From: Gemmata massiliana
GTDB taxonomy: Bacteria; Planctomycetota; Planctomycetia; Gemmatales; Gemmataceae
Direction: 5' to 3'
Length of the DNA: 64,000 bases
NCBI RefSeq assembly: GCF_901538265.1
Contig: NZ_LR593886.1
Span: forward strand, 1,798,001 to 1,862,000
Below, piece after piece: positions 16,615 through 24,951 of this stretch (its first letter is position 1; each line of letters begins with the position of its first letter). Under the pieces are notes generated by a model that saw only the letters and a program-made list of their open reading frames with translations, ran no database searches and was not told where the DNA came from. Position numbers and translations under genes: made by a program.

Positions 16615-17124
16615 TCAATCTTTCTTGAGCTTGTACTCGAGTTCGGGGAGAACGAGTTTCTCTGGGATATCGGGGAACATCTTGCGGATCTTGGCCGAAC
16701 CACCTGCTCCGTCTACGAAGCGCCAGGTCTTTCCACTGTCTGCGGATATCCCGAGAAAATAGCCCGCCACGGTCAGCGTTCCCTCCGGCGTCGTCATTTC
16801 CATCTTGGTGGGGACGAGCACGTACAGCTCCTTATCACCACGGACTGGGTTGGCCGGCTCGCCGGTCGTCAGCGATTTGATTACGATCCCGTCGTCTTTC
16901 ATTTCCTTCAGGATCGTTTCCATTGCGGTGATGGCCTTTTTCCGCCCGCCCAACTGTTCGACCACCTTCGGGTGCGACAAGTTGAGCAGGGCCTCGAAAT
17001 CTCCCTTAATAGTGGCCACATTGTCCGCCAAAAGCTTCACAGCCTTCTTGATTTCCGCGTCGTCGGCCGGAGCAAACGACGCGGAGGCGGCGACAACGAC
17101 ACACGCGATGATGCGGGTGGTCAT
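16615..17124 (-). CDS. Secreted hypothetical protein, 169 aa
   Basis: Function unknown. N-terminal signal sequence (residues 1-20, IIACVVVAASASFAPA) points to export. The mature part is a small alpha/beta protein with a helical first half (KKAVKLLADNVATIKGDFEALL, about 26-47) and a beta-rich second half (KELYVLVPTKMEM, LTVAGYFLGIS, KTWRFVDG), a layout like NTF2/SnoaL-type folds, though I see no defining motif. Starts 24 bp after dapA on the same strand, so it is probably co-transcribed with dapA. Confidence 0.7.
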   Translation of the reverse strand: MTTRIIACVVVAASASFAPADDAEIKKAVKLLADNVATIKGDFEALLNLSHPKVVEQLGGRKKAITAMETILKEMKDDGIVIKSLTTGEPANPVRGDKELYVLVPTKMEMTTPEGTLTVAGYFLGISADSGKTWRFVDGAGGSAKIRKMFPDIPEKLVLPELEYKLKKD

Positions 17125-17148
17125 GTGGGATGCTCTGTGGGGACGGGA

Positions 17149-18048
17149 TTACGCTTTCAGCAACCCATAATTCACGAGCGTCTGGCGCACCTTCGCTTCG
17201 CCGGCCGCGTCGATCGGGCACATCGGCAGGCGCATCTCGCCGTTTCCGCGCCCGAGGAGCTTTATCGCGGTCTTCAGCGGGATCGGGTTCGTCGCCACGC
17301 CGAGCATGTCACGGCAGAGCGGGAACAGCTTCCGGTGCCACTGGAGCGCTTCTTCAAACTTGCCCGCGGCGAACGCCTTCACCAGCGCCATCATGTCGCG
17401 CGGCACGATGTTGCCGACCACGCTCACCACGCCCTTGCCGCCGATGCTCATGAGCGGAAGGGTGAGGCTGTCGTCGCCGCTCAGGATCGTGAGGTCGGTA
17501 AGGGCCGCGACCTGGCTCGCCTGGTCGAGTGAGCCGGTCGCTTCCTTCACGGCGACGATCGTGGGGCACTTCTCGGCCATGCGTGCGAGCGTTTCCGGCA
17601 GGATGTTGCTCGCGGTGCGGCCCGGGATGTTGTAAACGACGATCGGGAGGTCGGTGGCCTCCGCGAGCGCGGCGAAGTGGCGGAAGTAGCCCTCTTGCGT
17701 CGGCTTGTTGTAGTACGGGCCGACTTGCAGCGTGCCGTTCGCGCCGGCCTTCTTCGCGGCCTTCGTCATCCGGATCGCTTCGGAGGTCGAGTTCGACCCG
17801 GTGCCGGCTATGATCTTCGTGCGCCCGCGTGCGCGCTCGCACACGAACGCGACCACGCGCTCGTTTTCGTCGTGCGTGAGGGTCGGCGATTCACCGGTGG
17901 TGCCGCACGGCGCGAGCGCGTCGGTGCCCTGCTCGCAGTGCCAGTCCACGAGTTTGCCGAGTTCGTCCCAATCGACTTCGCCGTTCTTGAACGGGGTGAT
18001 AATGGCAACGGTGACACCGGCGAACAACTCGCCGCGAGTGGCAGCCAT
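17149..18048 (-). CDS. dapA: 4-hydroxy-tetrahydrodipicolinate synthase
   Basis: TIM-barrel lyase condensing pyruvate with aspartate semialdehyde in lysine/diaminopimelate synthesis. Motifs: [66 protein letters not shown], and the Schiff-base lysine in [10 protein letters not shown]. Length of 299 aa fits the family. The ATG at 18048 has GAGG 7 nt upstream; a GTG five codons earlier is unnecessary. Other members of the wider DapA/NAL family cannot be excluded, but the motifs fit DapA well. Confidence 0.92.
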   Translation of the reverse strand: MAATRGELFAGVTVAIITPFKNGEVDWDELGKLVDWHCEQGTDALAPCGTTGESPTLTHDENERVVAFVCERARGRTKIIAGTGSNSTSEAIRMTKAAKKAGANGTLQVGPYYNKPTQEGYFRHFAALAEATDLPIVVYNIPGRTASNILPETLARMAEKCPTIVAVKEATGSLDQASQVAALTDLTILSGDDSLTLPLMSIGGKGVVSVVGNIVPRDMMALVKAFAAGKFEEALQWHRKLFPLCRDMLGVATNPIPLKTAIKLLGRGNGEMRLPMCPIDAAGEAKVRQTLVNYGLLKA

Positions 18049-18223
18049 GACGAACCTCGGCACGTTAGAAGGAGCTATTTCGTTAAGGAGTCAAATTACG
18101 GAACGTCGCGGGGGCGATCAAGTTTGACCGCGTGGCATGGAGCGGGGAAACATTTTGAGAGGAGAGCGTTGGGCGAGAATGGACCCGGGGGCTCCCCTCC
18201 CGGGTATCTTTGGCGATCACCGT

Positions 18224-18898
18224 TTATTTGATTTTTCGGGCCAACGTCAGCCCGTCGGCGAACGGCAGGAAACTAAGCGATACGCGGTCGTCACCGTGGA
18301 TCTTCTCGTTGAGCGCCCGGATCGCGAGCGTGTCCATGTCGGTCACGCTCGGGTCGGCCGGTTTGCCGTCCCAGAGCGTGTTGTCGATCGCAATCAACCC
18401 GCCCGGGCGGACCAGTTCCAGGCACCGCTCGTAGTAGACGTTGTAGCTCGATTTGTCGGCGTCAATGAAGGCGTAATCGAAGGTGCCCGCGTGCCCGTTG
18501 GCGAGCAAGTCCGCGAGTGACTGAGCGGCCGGAGCGATGCGGAACTCGACCTTATTCGACAACCCTGCGGCGGTCAGGTGCTTCTGCGCGATGCCCGCGT
18601 AAACGGCGCTGAGTTCGCAGCACACGAGCTGGCCGTCGGTCGGGAGTACGCTCGCGACCCACGCGGCCGAATACCCCGTGAACGTGCCGACTTCGAGGCA
18701 CTTCTTCGCGCCCATCAGTTGCACGAGCATCGCAAGGAACGGCCCCTGCTCGGGCGCGATTTGCCACTCGCACTCCGGGAGCTGGGCCGTTTCCTCGCGG
18801 AGCGCGCGGAACGTATCAGGCTCTCGCAACCCGATCGATAACACGTACTCGTAGAGCCGGTCGGTCATGGGCGTAGGGCGCACGAAGCTCGGCAACAT
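18224..18898 (-). CDS. SAM-dependent O-methyltransferase (CCoAOMT/COMT type)
   Basis: Class I methyltransferase of the O-methyltransferase family 3. SAM-binding motif I is CLEVGTFTGYSAAW; motif with FIDADKSSYNVYYERCL carries the metal-binding Asp residues, and AIDNTLWDGKPAD gives the third metal ligand. So a divalent-metal-dependent catechol-type O-methyltransferase is expected; the substrate is unknown. 224 aa is normal. The ATG at 18898 has GAGG at correct spacing; the inner ATG at 18868 has none. Likely its own transcript upstream of dapA, 175 bp apart. Confidence 0.88.
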   Translation of the reverse strand: MLPSFVRPTPMTDRLYEYVLSIGLREPDTFRALREETAQLPECEWQIAPEQGPFLAMLVQLMGAKKCLEVGTFTGYSAAWVASVLPTDGQLVCCELSAVYAGIAQKHLTAAGLSNKVEFRIAPAAQSLADLLANGHAGTFDYAFIDADKSSYNVYYERCLELVRPGGLIAIDNTLWDGKPADPSVTDMDTLAIRALNEKIHGDDRVSLSFLPFADGLTLARKIK

Positions 18899-18949
18899 GT
18901 GAACCTCGGGGAATCGCGGCGCGGGCGTGGGGATAGTATAAACGCGGAC

Positions 18950-18981
18950 GGGGCGCGGACCGGTTGCCCGGTCCGCGCCCC
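18950..18981 (-). terminator. Hairpin after the lipoprotein gene
   Basis: Perfect 14-bp GC stem (18950-18963 with 18968-18981), 4-nt loop, located 28 bp past the stop of the leftward lipoprotein gene. Only a short TTT follows on the minus strand, so it is a weak intrinsic terminator candidate or a dispersed palindrome. Confidence 0.55.
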
Positions 18982-19008
18982 GCGCTTTTGCTCGATTTCG
19001 TGGTCGGA

Positions 19009-19719
19009 TCAGCGCCCGTCGGCGATGCCGTTGCTCGCCTTGTGGTCGACGTGCATTCGGGCGATTTCGATGGCGAGGTTCTCGATGAATTGGCCCTTGA
19101 AGGAGCTCTCGGACACGGCGTCGGCCGAGCGCACCCCGGTGCGCGGGTACGAGAACGAGAGCGGGTACTTATCCTTGGGCATCCCGTCCCCGGTTCCGAC
19201 CTCGTACACGGTCACCTGGATTTCGGCCCGGCCCTCGTAGATCTGGTTCTGGCTCCCGGGCTGGTACAGGCGCATCTTCTCCATCCAGATTTCCAGCACG
19301 AAGTCGGCACCGAGCTTCTGACCGATGTCGTCGGCGCTCATCTTCTTCCACGTCGGGTTCTGCATCTTGAACTTGTCGACCTGGGTCTGGGTCAGGATCT
19401 TCAGCTTGCGCTTGTCCTTGGTCTCCTTGGCCAACTCGGGCATCTGGCGCGCGATCTTGTCGGCCAGTTCGTTAGCAATGGTCGCGAATTGAGGCGCGCT
19501 CCCGGGTGCCACTTGCGGGAGCAGTGCCACCACCACTTCGTCTTTGTCCTTCTTCGGGCCGTCCTTGGCGAACGTCAGCGGCGACGGGGCCGGTACCTTG
19601 TCGTCGCGTGCGAAAATGAACGCCGCGACGTTCAGCGGGCTGCACCCGATGGCCGCGACCGCGAAGACCGACCCCCACACCGCCCGGCGGGCCCACTTTC
19701 CGGCTTTGCTACGGTTCAT
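19009..19719 (-). CDS. Putative lipoprotein, 236 aa
   Basis: Function unknown. Basic N-terminus, hydrophobic core and lipobox AAIGC (Cys 26) predict a lipoprotein. The mature part has ordered alpha/beta character: ATIANELADKIARQMPELA, KILTQTQVDKFKMQNPTWKK, and GQKLGADFVLEIWMEKMRLYQPG, reminiscent of small proteins that probe the outer compartment for assembly or of TolB-N/CsgG-like nucleoside folds; that resemblance is only structural impression. Followed by an RSADAVSESSFKGQFIENLA helix near the C-terminus. Apparently single gene. Confidence 0.75.
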   Translation of the reverse strand: MNRSKAGKWARRAVWGSVFAVAAIGCSPLNVAAFIFARDDKVPAPSPLTFAKDGPKKDKDEVVVALLPQVAPGSAPQFATIANELADKIARQMPELAKETKDKRKLKILTQTQVDKFKMQNPTWKKMSADDIGQKLGADFVLEIWMEKMRLYQPGSQNQIYEGRAEIQVTVYEVGTGDGMPKDKYPLSFSYPRTGVRSADAVSESSFKGQFIENLAIEIARMHVDHKASNGIADGR

Positions 19720-19833
19720 CCGTGAACCCCCCTTACAACAGAATTCGGAAGACAGTATTCGGAGAACAGCGGGGCGGAGCCGATCTATTGGACGCTCTGC
19801 GCCCGCAGACCGTCGATTTTTGCCCGCCGGTTC

Positions 19834-20400
19834 TTACCCCCAAATCAGCAGCACGCCCCAGCGTGCGAGCATAAGAAAAACAACGGCGCCGGTGACGCAC
19901 GTAAAAATCAGTTCGCCGGCCCCACGGCGCTTCGGGACGAAGAGCGGCTGCCCCCGCAGCCCGCTCGCCAGTGCCCATACTAAAGTAAGCGCCCAGATCA
20001 CGCAGATCGTGGTGCCCACCCAGTTCGCCCGGAGGGACGCGGACACGTCCCCGTGAACCAGGAGGGCGAAGCTCGTTGTCATCCCACACGAGGGACACGG
20101 TTTGCCGGTCAGCACCGCGAAGTTGCACGGTGGCATCCCGAGTTGCGTGTGCGTGGACATCGTCCGCGGCGTACCATCCTCGTCGTAAGGATGGATGTAA
20201 GCCGCTGCCGCGAACACGGCCGTGAGTACCGCCGCGAGCGACAGCAGCACCGCCCGGACCACGCGCTTAAGCCGGGCCGCGTCTTCCGCGGGGCGAAGCA
20301 CCTTTGCCCGGGGCGGCCTCTCGTCGCGGGTGTTCGTATCGGGTTGTTCGGGATGCACGCATAGCCTCCGACGGATCGCGACGCAAGCGGACTTTCTCAT
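19834..20400 (-). CDS. DUF2752 family membrane protein
   Basis: Integral membrane protein of 188 aa. The DUF2752 signature, GKPCPSCGMTTSFALLVHGD, is plain (Cys 98, 101 region), flanked by membrane helices at about 46-66, 122-142 and 160-182. The family is widespread in bacteria and of unknown function; the CPxCGMT motif suggests a metal- or redox-related site. The first ATG at 20400 is used (a GTG lies directly before). It diverges from tilS with about 50 bp between starts, so the promoters must overlap. Confidence 0.82.
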   Translation of the reverse strand: MRKSACVAIRRRLCVHPEQPDTNTRDERPPRAKVLRPAEDAARLKRVVRAVLLSLAAVLTAVFAAAAYIHPYDEDGTPRTMSTHTQLGMPPCNFAVLTGKPCPSCGMTTSFALLVHGDVSASLRANWVGTTICVIWALTLVWALASGLRGQPLFVPKRRGAGELIFTCVTGAVVFLMLARWGVLLIWG

Positions 20401-20456
20401 CACCCGGGCGCGTGCCGGGATGATATTTGGAATTCTACTCGGAGCGGGAACGTAGC

Positions 20457-21728
20457 GTGACGCGCGTGTTGCGGACAGTACGGCGGTTTACGGCGAGTCG
20501 GCCGGGACCGGGCGTTGTGGCAGTTTCCGGTGGCGCGGACAGTGTGGCACTCCTGTGCGCGCTGCGCGCCTGCGGTGCGCCAGTCGTTGTGGCGCACGTG
20601 AATCATCGGCTCCGCGGGGAAGAGTCCGATGGCGACGAAACCTTCGTGCGCGAACTGTGCGCGACGCTCGGCGCAGAGTGCTACGTTCGGAGCGCGGATG
20701 TAGCAGCCCTTGCAAGCGGTAGCAACCTCGAATCGACCGCGCGCCGGGTGCGGTACGAATTCTTCGCGGAGGTGGCGCACGTGGCTGGCGCGGCCTGGGT
20801 CGTGACCGCCCACACCGCCGACGATCAGGCCGAGACGGTGCTCCACCGACTGATTCGCGGCACGGGATTGCAGGGACTGCGGGGGATCGCGGCTGAGCGG
20901 GGGGCCGAACCTCCCCCCCCATCCCCCCTCCCTGAAGGGAAGGGGGGGGAAAGGCAACCTAACCCCCTAACCCCCTTCCCTAAGAAGGAAGGGGGAGCAG
21001 AAACAAACGCAACCGACTTCACGTCGCAAGCGCCGGTTTTAAGCCCCTCTCCGTTTAGGGGAGGGATTGGGGAGGGGTTACAGCCACAACCTCCCTCCCC
21101 GTCCCCCCTCCCTGAAGGGAAGGGGGAGCAGGTATCGGACATCTCAGGGCGAACCGCTCGTGTTAACGAGCGGGTGGTTTTCTCCCCCTCCCCTAAACGG
21201 AGAGGGGCCGGGGGGGTAGATTCTTCCATCCTCCGCCCGCTCCTTACCGTCACGCGCGTCGATGTGCTGGCGTACCTCGCGGAGATCGATCAGCCGTACC
21301 GCACTGACAGCACGAACGCGGACACAAAGTTCACGCGCAATCGCATCCGGCACGAGCTGTTGCCGCTGCTCAAGACGTTCAACCCCGATGTCGTGTCCGC
21401 GCTCACGCACCTCGCGGAGCACGCCACCGAAGCGCATGAGGTGATTTCGTTTGCTGCGGCCGAGTTGCTCGCACGGGCTGAGCGCCCCAGCGCCGCAAAT
21501 GTGCGTGTCCTCGACGCGGGCACACTCGCCGGGGCACCACGTGCCGTGACGCGGGCCGCGTTGCGATTGTTGTGGGAGCGCGAGGGCTGGTCGATGAACG
21601 ACATGACGTTTGATGCGTGGGAGCGCGGGGTCGAGGTTGCGTGTCGTAACACTGGCGCCTGTGATTTTCCCGGGGGGATCAGCATGCGGGCCGTGGGGCG
21701 AGTGGTTCAGCTCACCCGGCGCAAATAG
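20457..21728 (+). CDS. tilS: tRNA(Ile)-lysidine synthetase with repeat-derived insertion
   Basis: N-type ATP pyrophosphatase that converts cytidine 34 of the CAU-anticodon tRNA(Ile) to lysidine. PP-loop SGGADSVALLCAL at about 24-36, VAHVNHRLRG, TAHTADDQAETVLHRLIRGTG and RPLLTVTRVDVLAYL, followed by the FTRNRIRHELLPLL block and C-terminal domains. Between GLQGLRGI and RPLL the normal spacer of about 10 residues is replaced by about 107 residues of Pro/Gly/Ser-rich sequence encoded by palindromic repeats (20904-21228); reading frame is kept. Start is uncertain: GTG at 20457 is preferred on family length; a TTG at 20427 is alternative. TilS is normally essential, so the insert is presumably tolerated. 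Confidence 0.9.
   Translation: MTRVLRTVRRFTASRPGPGVVAVSGGADSVALLCALRACGAPVVVAHVNHRLRGEESDGDETFVRELCATLGAECYVRSADVAALASGSNLESTARRVRYEFFAEVAHVAGAAWVVTAHTADDQAETVLHRLIRGTGLQGLRGIAAERGAEPPPPSPLPEGKGGERQPNPLTPFPKKEGGAETNATDFTSQAPVLSPSPFRGGIGEGLQPQPPSPSPLPEGKGEQVSDISGRTARVNERVVFSPSPKRRGAGGVDSSILRPLLTVTRVDVLAYLAEIDQPYRTDSTNADTKFTRNRIRHELLPLLKTFNPDVVSALTHLAEHATEAHEVISFAAAELLARAERPSAANVRVLDAGTLAGAPRAVTRAALRLLWEREGWSMNDMTFDAWERGVEVACRNTGACDFPGGISMRAVGRVVQLTRRK
20904..21228. repeat. Array of palindromic repeats inserted in tilS
   Basis: At least five C/G-run palindromes. A 25-bp unit is directly repeated exactly at 20922-20946 and 21102-21126; a 22-bp unit at 21044-21065 recurs as a perfect inverted copy at 21186-21207; a further hairpin (CCGCTCGT / ACGAGCGG) lies at 21153-21172. 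The block is a multiple of three and free of stops in the tilS frame, giving residues such as SPLPEGKG and SPSPKRRG. These are the same kind of elements that normally lie between genes. Confidence 0.85.
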
Positions 21729-21740
21729 AACAGAAGGGAT

Positions 21741-21848
21741 TGGCCACAAAAACGCACAAAGGGCACAAAAGAAAGCCGAAAACAGAGCTGTTTTGAACTC
21801 GTTCTCTCTTCTGTTTTCTTTTGTGCCCTTTGTGCGTTTTTGTGGCCA
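21741..21848. repeat. 34-bp perfect inverted repeat between tilS and purH
   Basis: Arms 21741-21774 and 21815-21848 are perfect reverse complements, with a 40-nt spacer that itself contains a small palindrome. The sequence (A-rich on one arm, T-rich on the other) is unlike the surrounding coding DNA. It could fold as a long hairpin in the transcript and act as terminator or RNA-processing site; its form suggests a dispersed repeat. Confidence 0.8.
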
Positions 21849-21878
21849 TTGCTCTTTTTGCTTAGTGAGGCCATTTCG

Positions 21879-23459
21879 ATGTTACGTCCGATTCGCCGCG
21901 CGTTGCTGAGTGTGTCTGACAAGACCGGGCTTGTGGATTTCGCGCGCGAACTTGCTTCCAAGTACGGTGTCGAGCTGATCGCCACCGGCGGGACCCGGAA
22001 GGCGCTGGCCGACGCCGGCTTGCCGGTGAAGGACATCAGCGAACTGACAAAGTTCCCCGAGATCCTCGACGGGCGCGTGAAGACGCTCCATCCGGCGATC
22101 TACGCCGGGCTGCTCGCCAAGCGCGACAAGTCGGAGCACATGCAGACGCTCGTCGAGCACGCGCTGCCCGAAATCGATCTCGTGGTCTGCAACCTGTACC
22201 CGTTCGAGCAGACCGTCGCGAAGCCCGGTGTGACCGAGGCCGAAGCGATCGAGAACATCGACATCGGCGGGCCGTGTATGGTCCGCGCCGCGGCGAAGAA
22301 CTTCGCGAGCGTGACGATCATTGTGGACCCGGTTTCATACGGACCCGTCCTGAAGGAACTCGGCCAGAACGCGGGGCAACTGAGCCGCGAAACGCGCCGG
22401 GAGCTGGCGAGCGGGGCGTTCGCCCGGATCGCCGCTTACGACCACGCCATTGCGAATTACTTCCTGACGGGCGGGGCGCCGGGCGAAGTCAATTTCGACG
22501 ATCCCGATGTTCTGCCGCTGCTGTTCATTCCCAATCAGAAGCTCCGGTACGGCGAGAACCCGCACCAGCGCGCCGCGTTCTACTCGGACGGCACCGCTGA
22601 CCGCCCCTGTGTCGCGACCGCGGAGCAATTGCACGGCAAAGAACTCAGTTACAACAACATCCTCGACCTCGATTCGGCGCTGAATTTGGCGCGTGAGTTC
22701 GCGGCCCCGGCGTGCGTGGTGGTGAAGCACAACAATCCGTGCGGCGCCGCGACTGCCGGTAAACTTGCGGACGCTTTCGGCTTGGCCTGGGACGGTGACC
22801 CGCTCTCCGCGTTCGGCGGCATCATCGCGTTCAACCGGCCCGTCGATGTCGACACCGCCAGCGCCCTCATGGACCCGAAAGCCAAGCGGTTTATCGAGTG
22901 CGTCATCGCCCCGGACTACGAGCCATACGCGCTCGACGGGCTCAGGAAGTGGAAGGAGAACGTCCGGCTCCTGAAGACGGGCGACCTGACCGGCTTCCCG
23001 AAGGGACTTGACTACCGCCGCGTGGACGGCGGGTTGCTCGTGCAAGCTCGCGACTACGGTGCGGACAAGCCCGATGCTTGGAAGGTCGTCACCAAGCGCA
23101 AACCTACGGAGGCCGAGTTCAACGCGCTGTACTTCTCGTGGTTCGTCTGCAAGCACGTGAAGTCGAACGCGATCGTGCTCGCCCGCGATACGCAGGTTGT
23201 GGGTGTTGGGGCGGGGCAGATGTCACGGGTCGTTTCGGTCGAGATCGCGGTGAAGAAGGCCGGCGAGAAGTCGAAGGGCTCGGTGCTGGCGTCGGACGCT
23301 TTCTTCCCGTTCCCGGACAACGTTCATGCCGCTGCCGCGGCGGGCGTGACTGCGATCATCCAACCGGGTGGGTCCGTGAAAGACCCGGACAGTATTGCCG
23401 CATGCGACGAGCACGGTATCGCCATGCTGTTCACCGGCGTCCGGCACTTCCGACACTAA
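21879..23459 (+). CDS. purH: Bifunctional AICAR transformylase / IMP cyclohydrolase
   Basis: Catalyses the last two steps of de novo IMP synthesis. N-terminal MGS-like cyclohydrolase domain ([49 protein letters not shown]) and C-terminal formyltransferase domain ([73 protein letters not shown]). Length of 526 aa fits the family. ATG at 21879 begins the usual [18 protein letters not shown]; the open frame from 21840 runs into the repeat and is not coding. Stands between two palindromes and is likely monocistronic. Confidence 0.96.
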   Translation: MLRPIRRALLSVSDKTGLVDFARELASKYGVELIATGGTRKALADAGLPVKDISELTKFPEILDGRVKTLHPAIYAGLLAKRDKSEHMQTLVEHALPEIDLVVCNLYPFEQTVAKPGVTEAEAIENIDIGGPCMVRAAAKNFASVTIIVDPVSYGPVLKELGQNAGQLSRETRRELASGAFARIAAYDHAIANYFLTGGAPGEVNFDDPDVLPLLFIPNQKLRYGENPHQRAAFYSDGTADRPCVATAEQLHGKELSYNNILDLDSALNLAREFAAPACVVVKHNNPCGAATAGKLADAFGLAWDGDPLSAFGGIIAFNRPVDVDTASALMDPKAKRFIECVIAPDYEPYALDGLRKWKENVRLLKTGDLTGFPKGLDYRRVDGGLLVQARDYGADKPDAWKVVTKRKPTEAEFNALYFSWFVCKHVKSNAIVLARDTQVVGVGAGQMSRVVSVEIAVKKAGEKSKGSVLASDAFFPFPDNVHAAAAAGVTAIIQPGGSVKDPDSIAACDEHGIAMLFTGVRHFRH

Positions 23460-23471
23460 ACATCAAGGAAC

Positions 23472-23564
23472 AGAGCGGCCGCCGATCAACGCAGATACAA
23501 CGCGGATTGAATCAAGAATTCTGTTTAGATCCGTGTTTCATCCGCGTTGATCGGCGGCCGCTCT
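23472..23564. repeat. Palindromic repeat after purH (terminator-like)
   Basis: Perfect 21-bp outer arms (23472-23492 with 23544-23564), with inner sequence that is also imperfectly self-complementary. A TCTTTTA run follows the right arm, so it may serve as purH terminator. The GATCAACGCAGAT-type core resembles that of the repeat at 48590-48750, suggesting one dispersed family. Confidence 0.75.
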
Positions 23565-23588
23565 CTTTTATTGGATTTGGAGAGAGAG

Positions 23589-24659
23589 ATGGAGCACACG
23601 TCGCACGAGTTCTTGAAGGGGTTGCTCGAAACGCCCAGCCCGTCCGGGTTCGAGCAGCAGATCCAGCAAGTGGTTCGCGATCGCATGAGGCCGTTCGCGG
23701 ACGAGATCCGCACCGATTCGCACGGGAACGTGTTCGCGGCCCGGTTCCCGGAGGGGCGCCCTGCCGACGCCCCACGCATCATGCTCGCCGGGCACTGCGA
23801 CCAGATCGGCCTCATGGTGCAGTACATCGATTCCGACGGGTTCCTCTACATCCAGCCCATCGGCGGCTGGGACATGCAGATCCTGCTCGGCCAGCACCTG
23901 ACCGTGTGGACGAAGAGCGGCGGCATTCACGGGGTCGTAGCCCGGCGCGCGATTCACCTCCTGAAGCCGGAAGAGCGCGGAAAGGTGCCGGACTTCACCG
24001 ACGTGTGGGTGGACATCGGCGCGAAGAACCGCGAAGAGGCCGAATCACTCGTGCGGTGCGGCGACCCGCTCACGTTCGCGCTCGGCTACCGGCCGCTCCG
24101 CAACGGCCTTGCGGCCAGCCCCGCGATGGACGACAAGGTCGGGCTGTGGGTGTGTATGGAGGCCGTGCGGTTGCTCCAGGGGCGCCCGCTCAGGGCGGCC
24201 GTCTTTGGCGCTTCAACTGTAGCCGAAGAGATCGGGCTGCGTGGGGCGACGACGGCCGCCTACTCGATCAACCCCACGGTGGGCATCGCGGTGGACGTGA
24301 CGCACGCGACCGACACACCCGGGAGCGACAAGAAATCGCAGGGCGACATCAAGTGCGGCGCCGGGCCGGTCGTGTACCGCGGGCCGAACATCAGCCCGCG
24401 GGTGTTCGACCTGCTCGAAGAGACCGCGAAGGCGCACGAGATCCCGGTACAGGTGCGCGGAACCCCTCGTGCCACCGGCACCGACGCGAACGCGATCCAG
24501 ATCACGCGCGAGGGCGTTGCGACGGGGCTTATCGGCATCCCGAACCGCTACATGCACAGTCCGGTCGAGGTGATCCACCTCGACGATCTGACCAACGCGG
24601 CGAAGCTTCTCGCGGAGTTCTGCGCGGTAGTCGGGCCGGAGACGAACTGGATTCCGTAA
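23589..24659 (+). CDS. M42 family aminopeptidase/deacylase
   Basis: Metal-dependent aminopeptidase of the M42 (glutamyl aminopeptidase / tetrahedral aminopeptidase) family, 356 aa. Conserved co-catalytic ligands are visible: LAGHCDQIG (His, Asp), ASPAMDDKVG (bridging Asp), TVAEEIGLRG (Glu pair), AVDVTHATDTPG (Asp) and NRYMHSPVEVI (His). N-terminal LLETPSPSGFE matches the family start, supporting the ATG at 23589 with GGAGAG upstream. Members form large dodecameric complexes that trim peptides after the proteasome; the bacterial role here is presumably peptide recycling. Single gene with a terminator-like hairpin after it. Confidence 0.92.
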   Translation: MEHTSHEFLKGLLETPSPSGFEQQIQQVVRDRMRPFADEIRTDSHGNVFAARFPEGRPADAPRIMLAGHCDQIGLMVQYIDSDGFLYIQPIGGWDMQILLGQHLTVWTKSGGIHGVVARRAIHLLKPEERGKVPDFTDVWVDIGAKNREEAESLVRCGDPLTFALGYRPLRNGLAASPAMDDKVGLWVCMEAVRLLQGRPLRAAVFGASTVAEEIGLRGATTAAYSINPTVGIAVDVTHATDTPGSDKKSQGDIKCGAGPVVYRGPNISPRVFDLLEETAKAHEIPVQVRGTPRATGTDANAIQITREGVATGLIGIPNRYMHSPVEVIHLDDLTNAAKLLAEFCAVVGPETNWIP

Positions 24660-24675
24660 TCGATCGGTCGCAAGT

Positions 24676-24744
24676 AACCGGGACCGCGGGTGGCCTTTTC
24701 TTCCACACTCTGGGTGGCGAGAGCGGGTGTCTGCGGTCCCGGTT
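24676..24744 (+). terminator. Hairpin downstream of the M42 peptidase
   Basis: Arms 24676-24687 and 24733-24744 form a perfect 12-bp stem around a 45-nt loop that can fold further; CTTTTATT follows. It is a plausible terminator on the plus strand, but the large loop is atypical. Confidence 0.5.
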
Positions 24745-24951
24745 CTTTTATTCACAGCCAATTTCCGCGCTGCGAATTGCGCTGAAACATGAAAATTCAG
24801 TCAGGTTCTGTCCTTCAGATACCGGTCGTCGGGAATCCGGACGCGACTGGAATTTCCGACGGCCCCACGCGCCCGAAATCCCTGCGTCCCGCGGATCGCG
24901 CTCTACTCTTGTTCCGGCGACAATCACCCAGTCCGGCCGGAGCTTTCGTCC

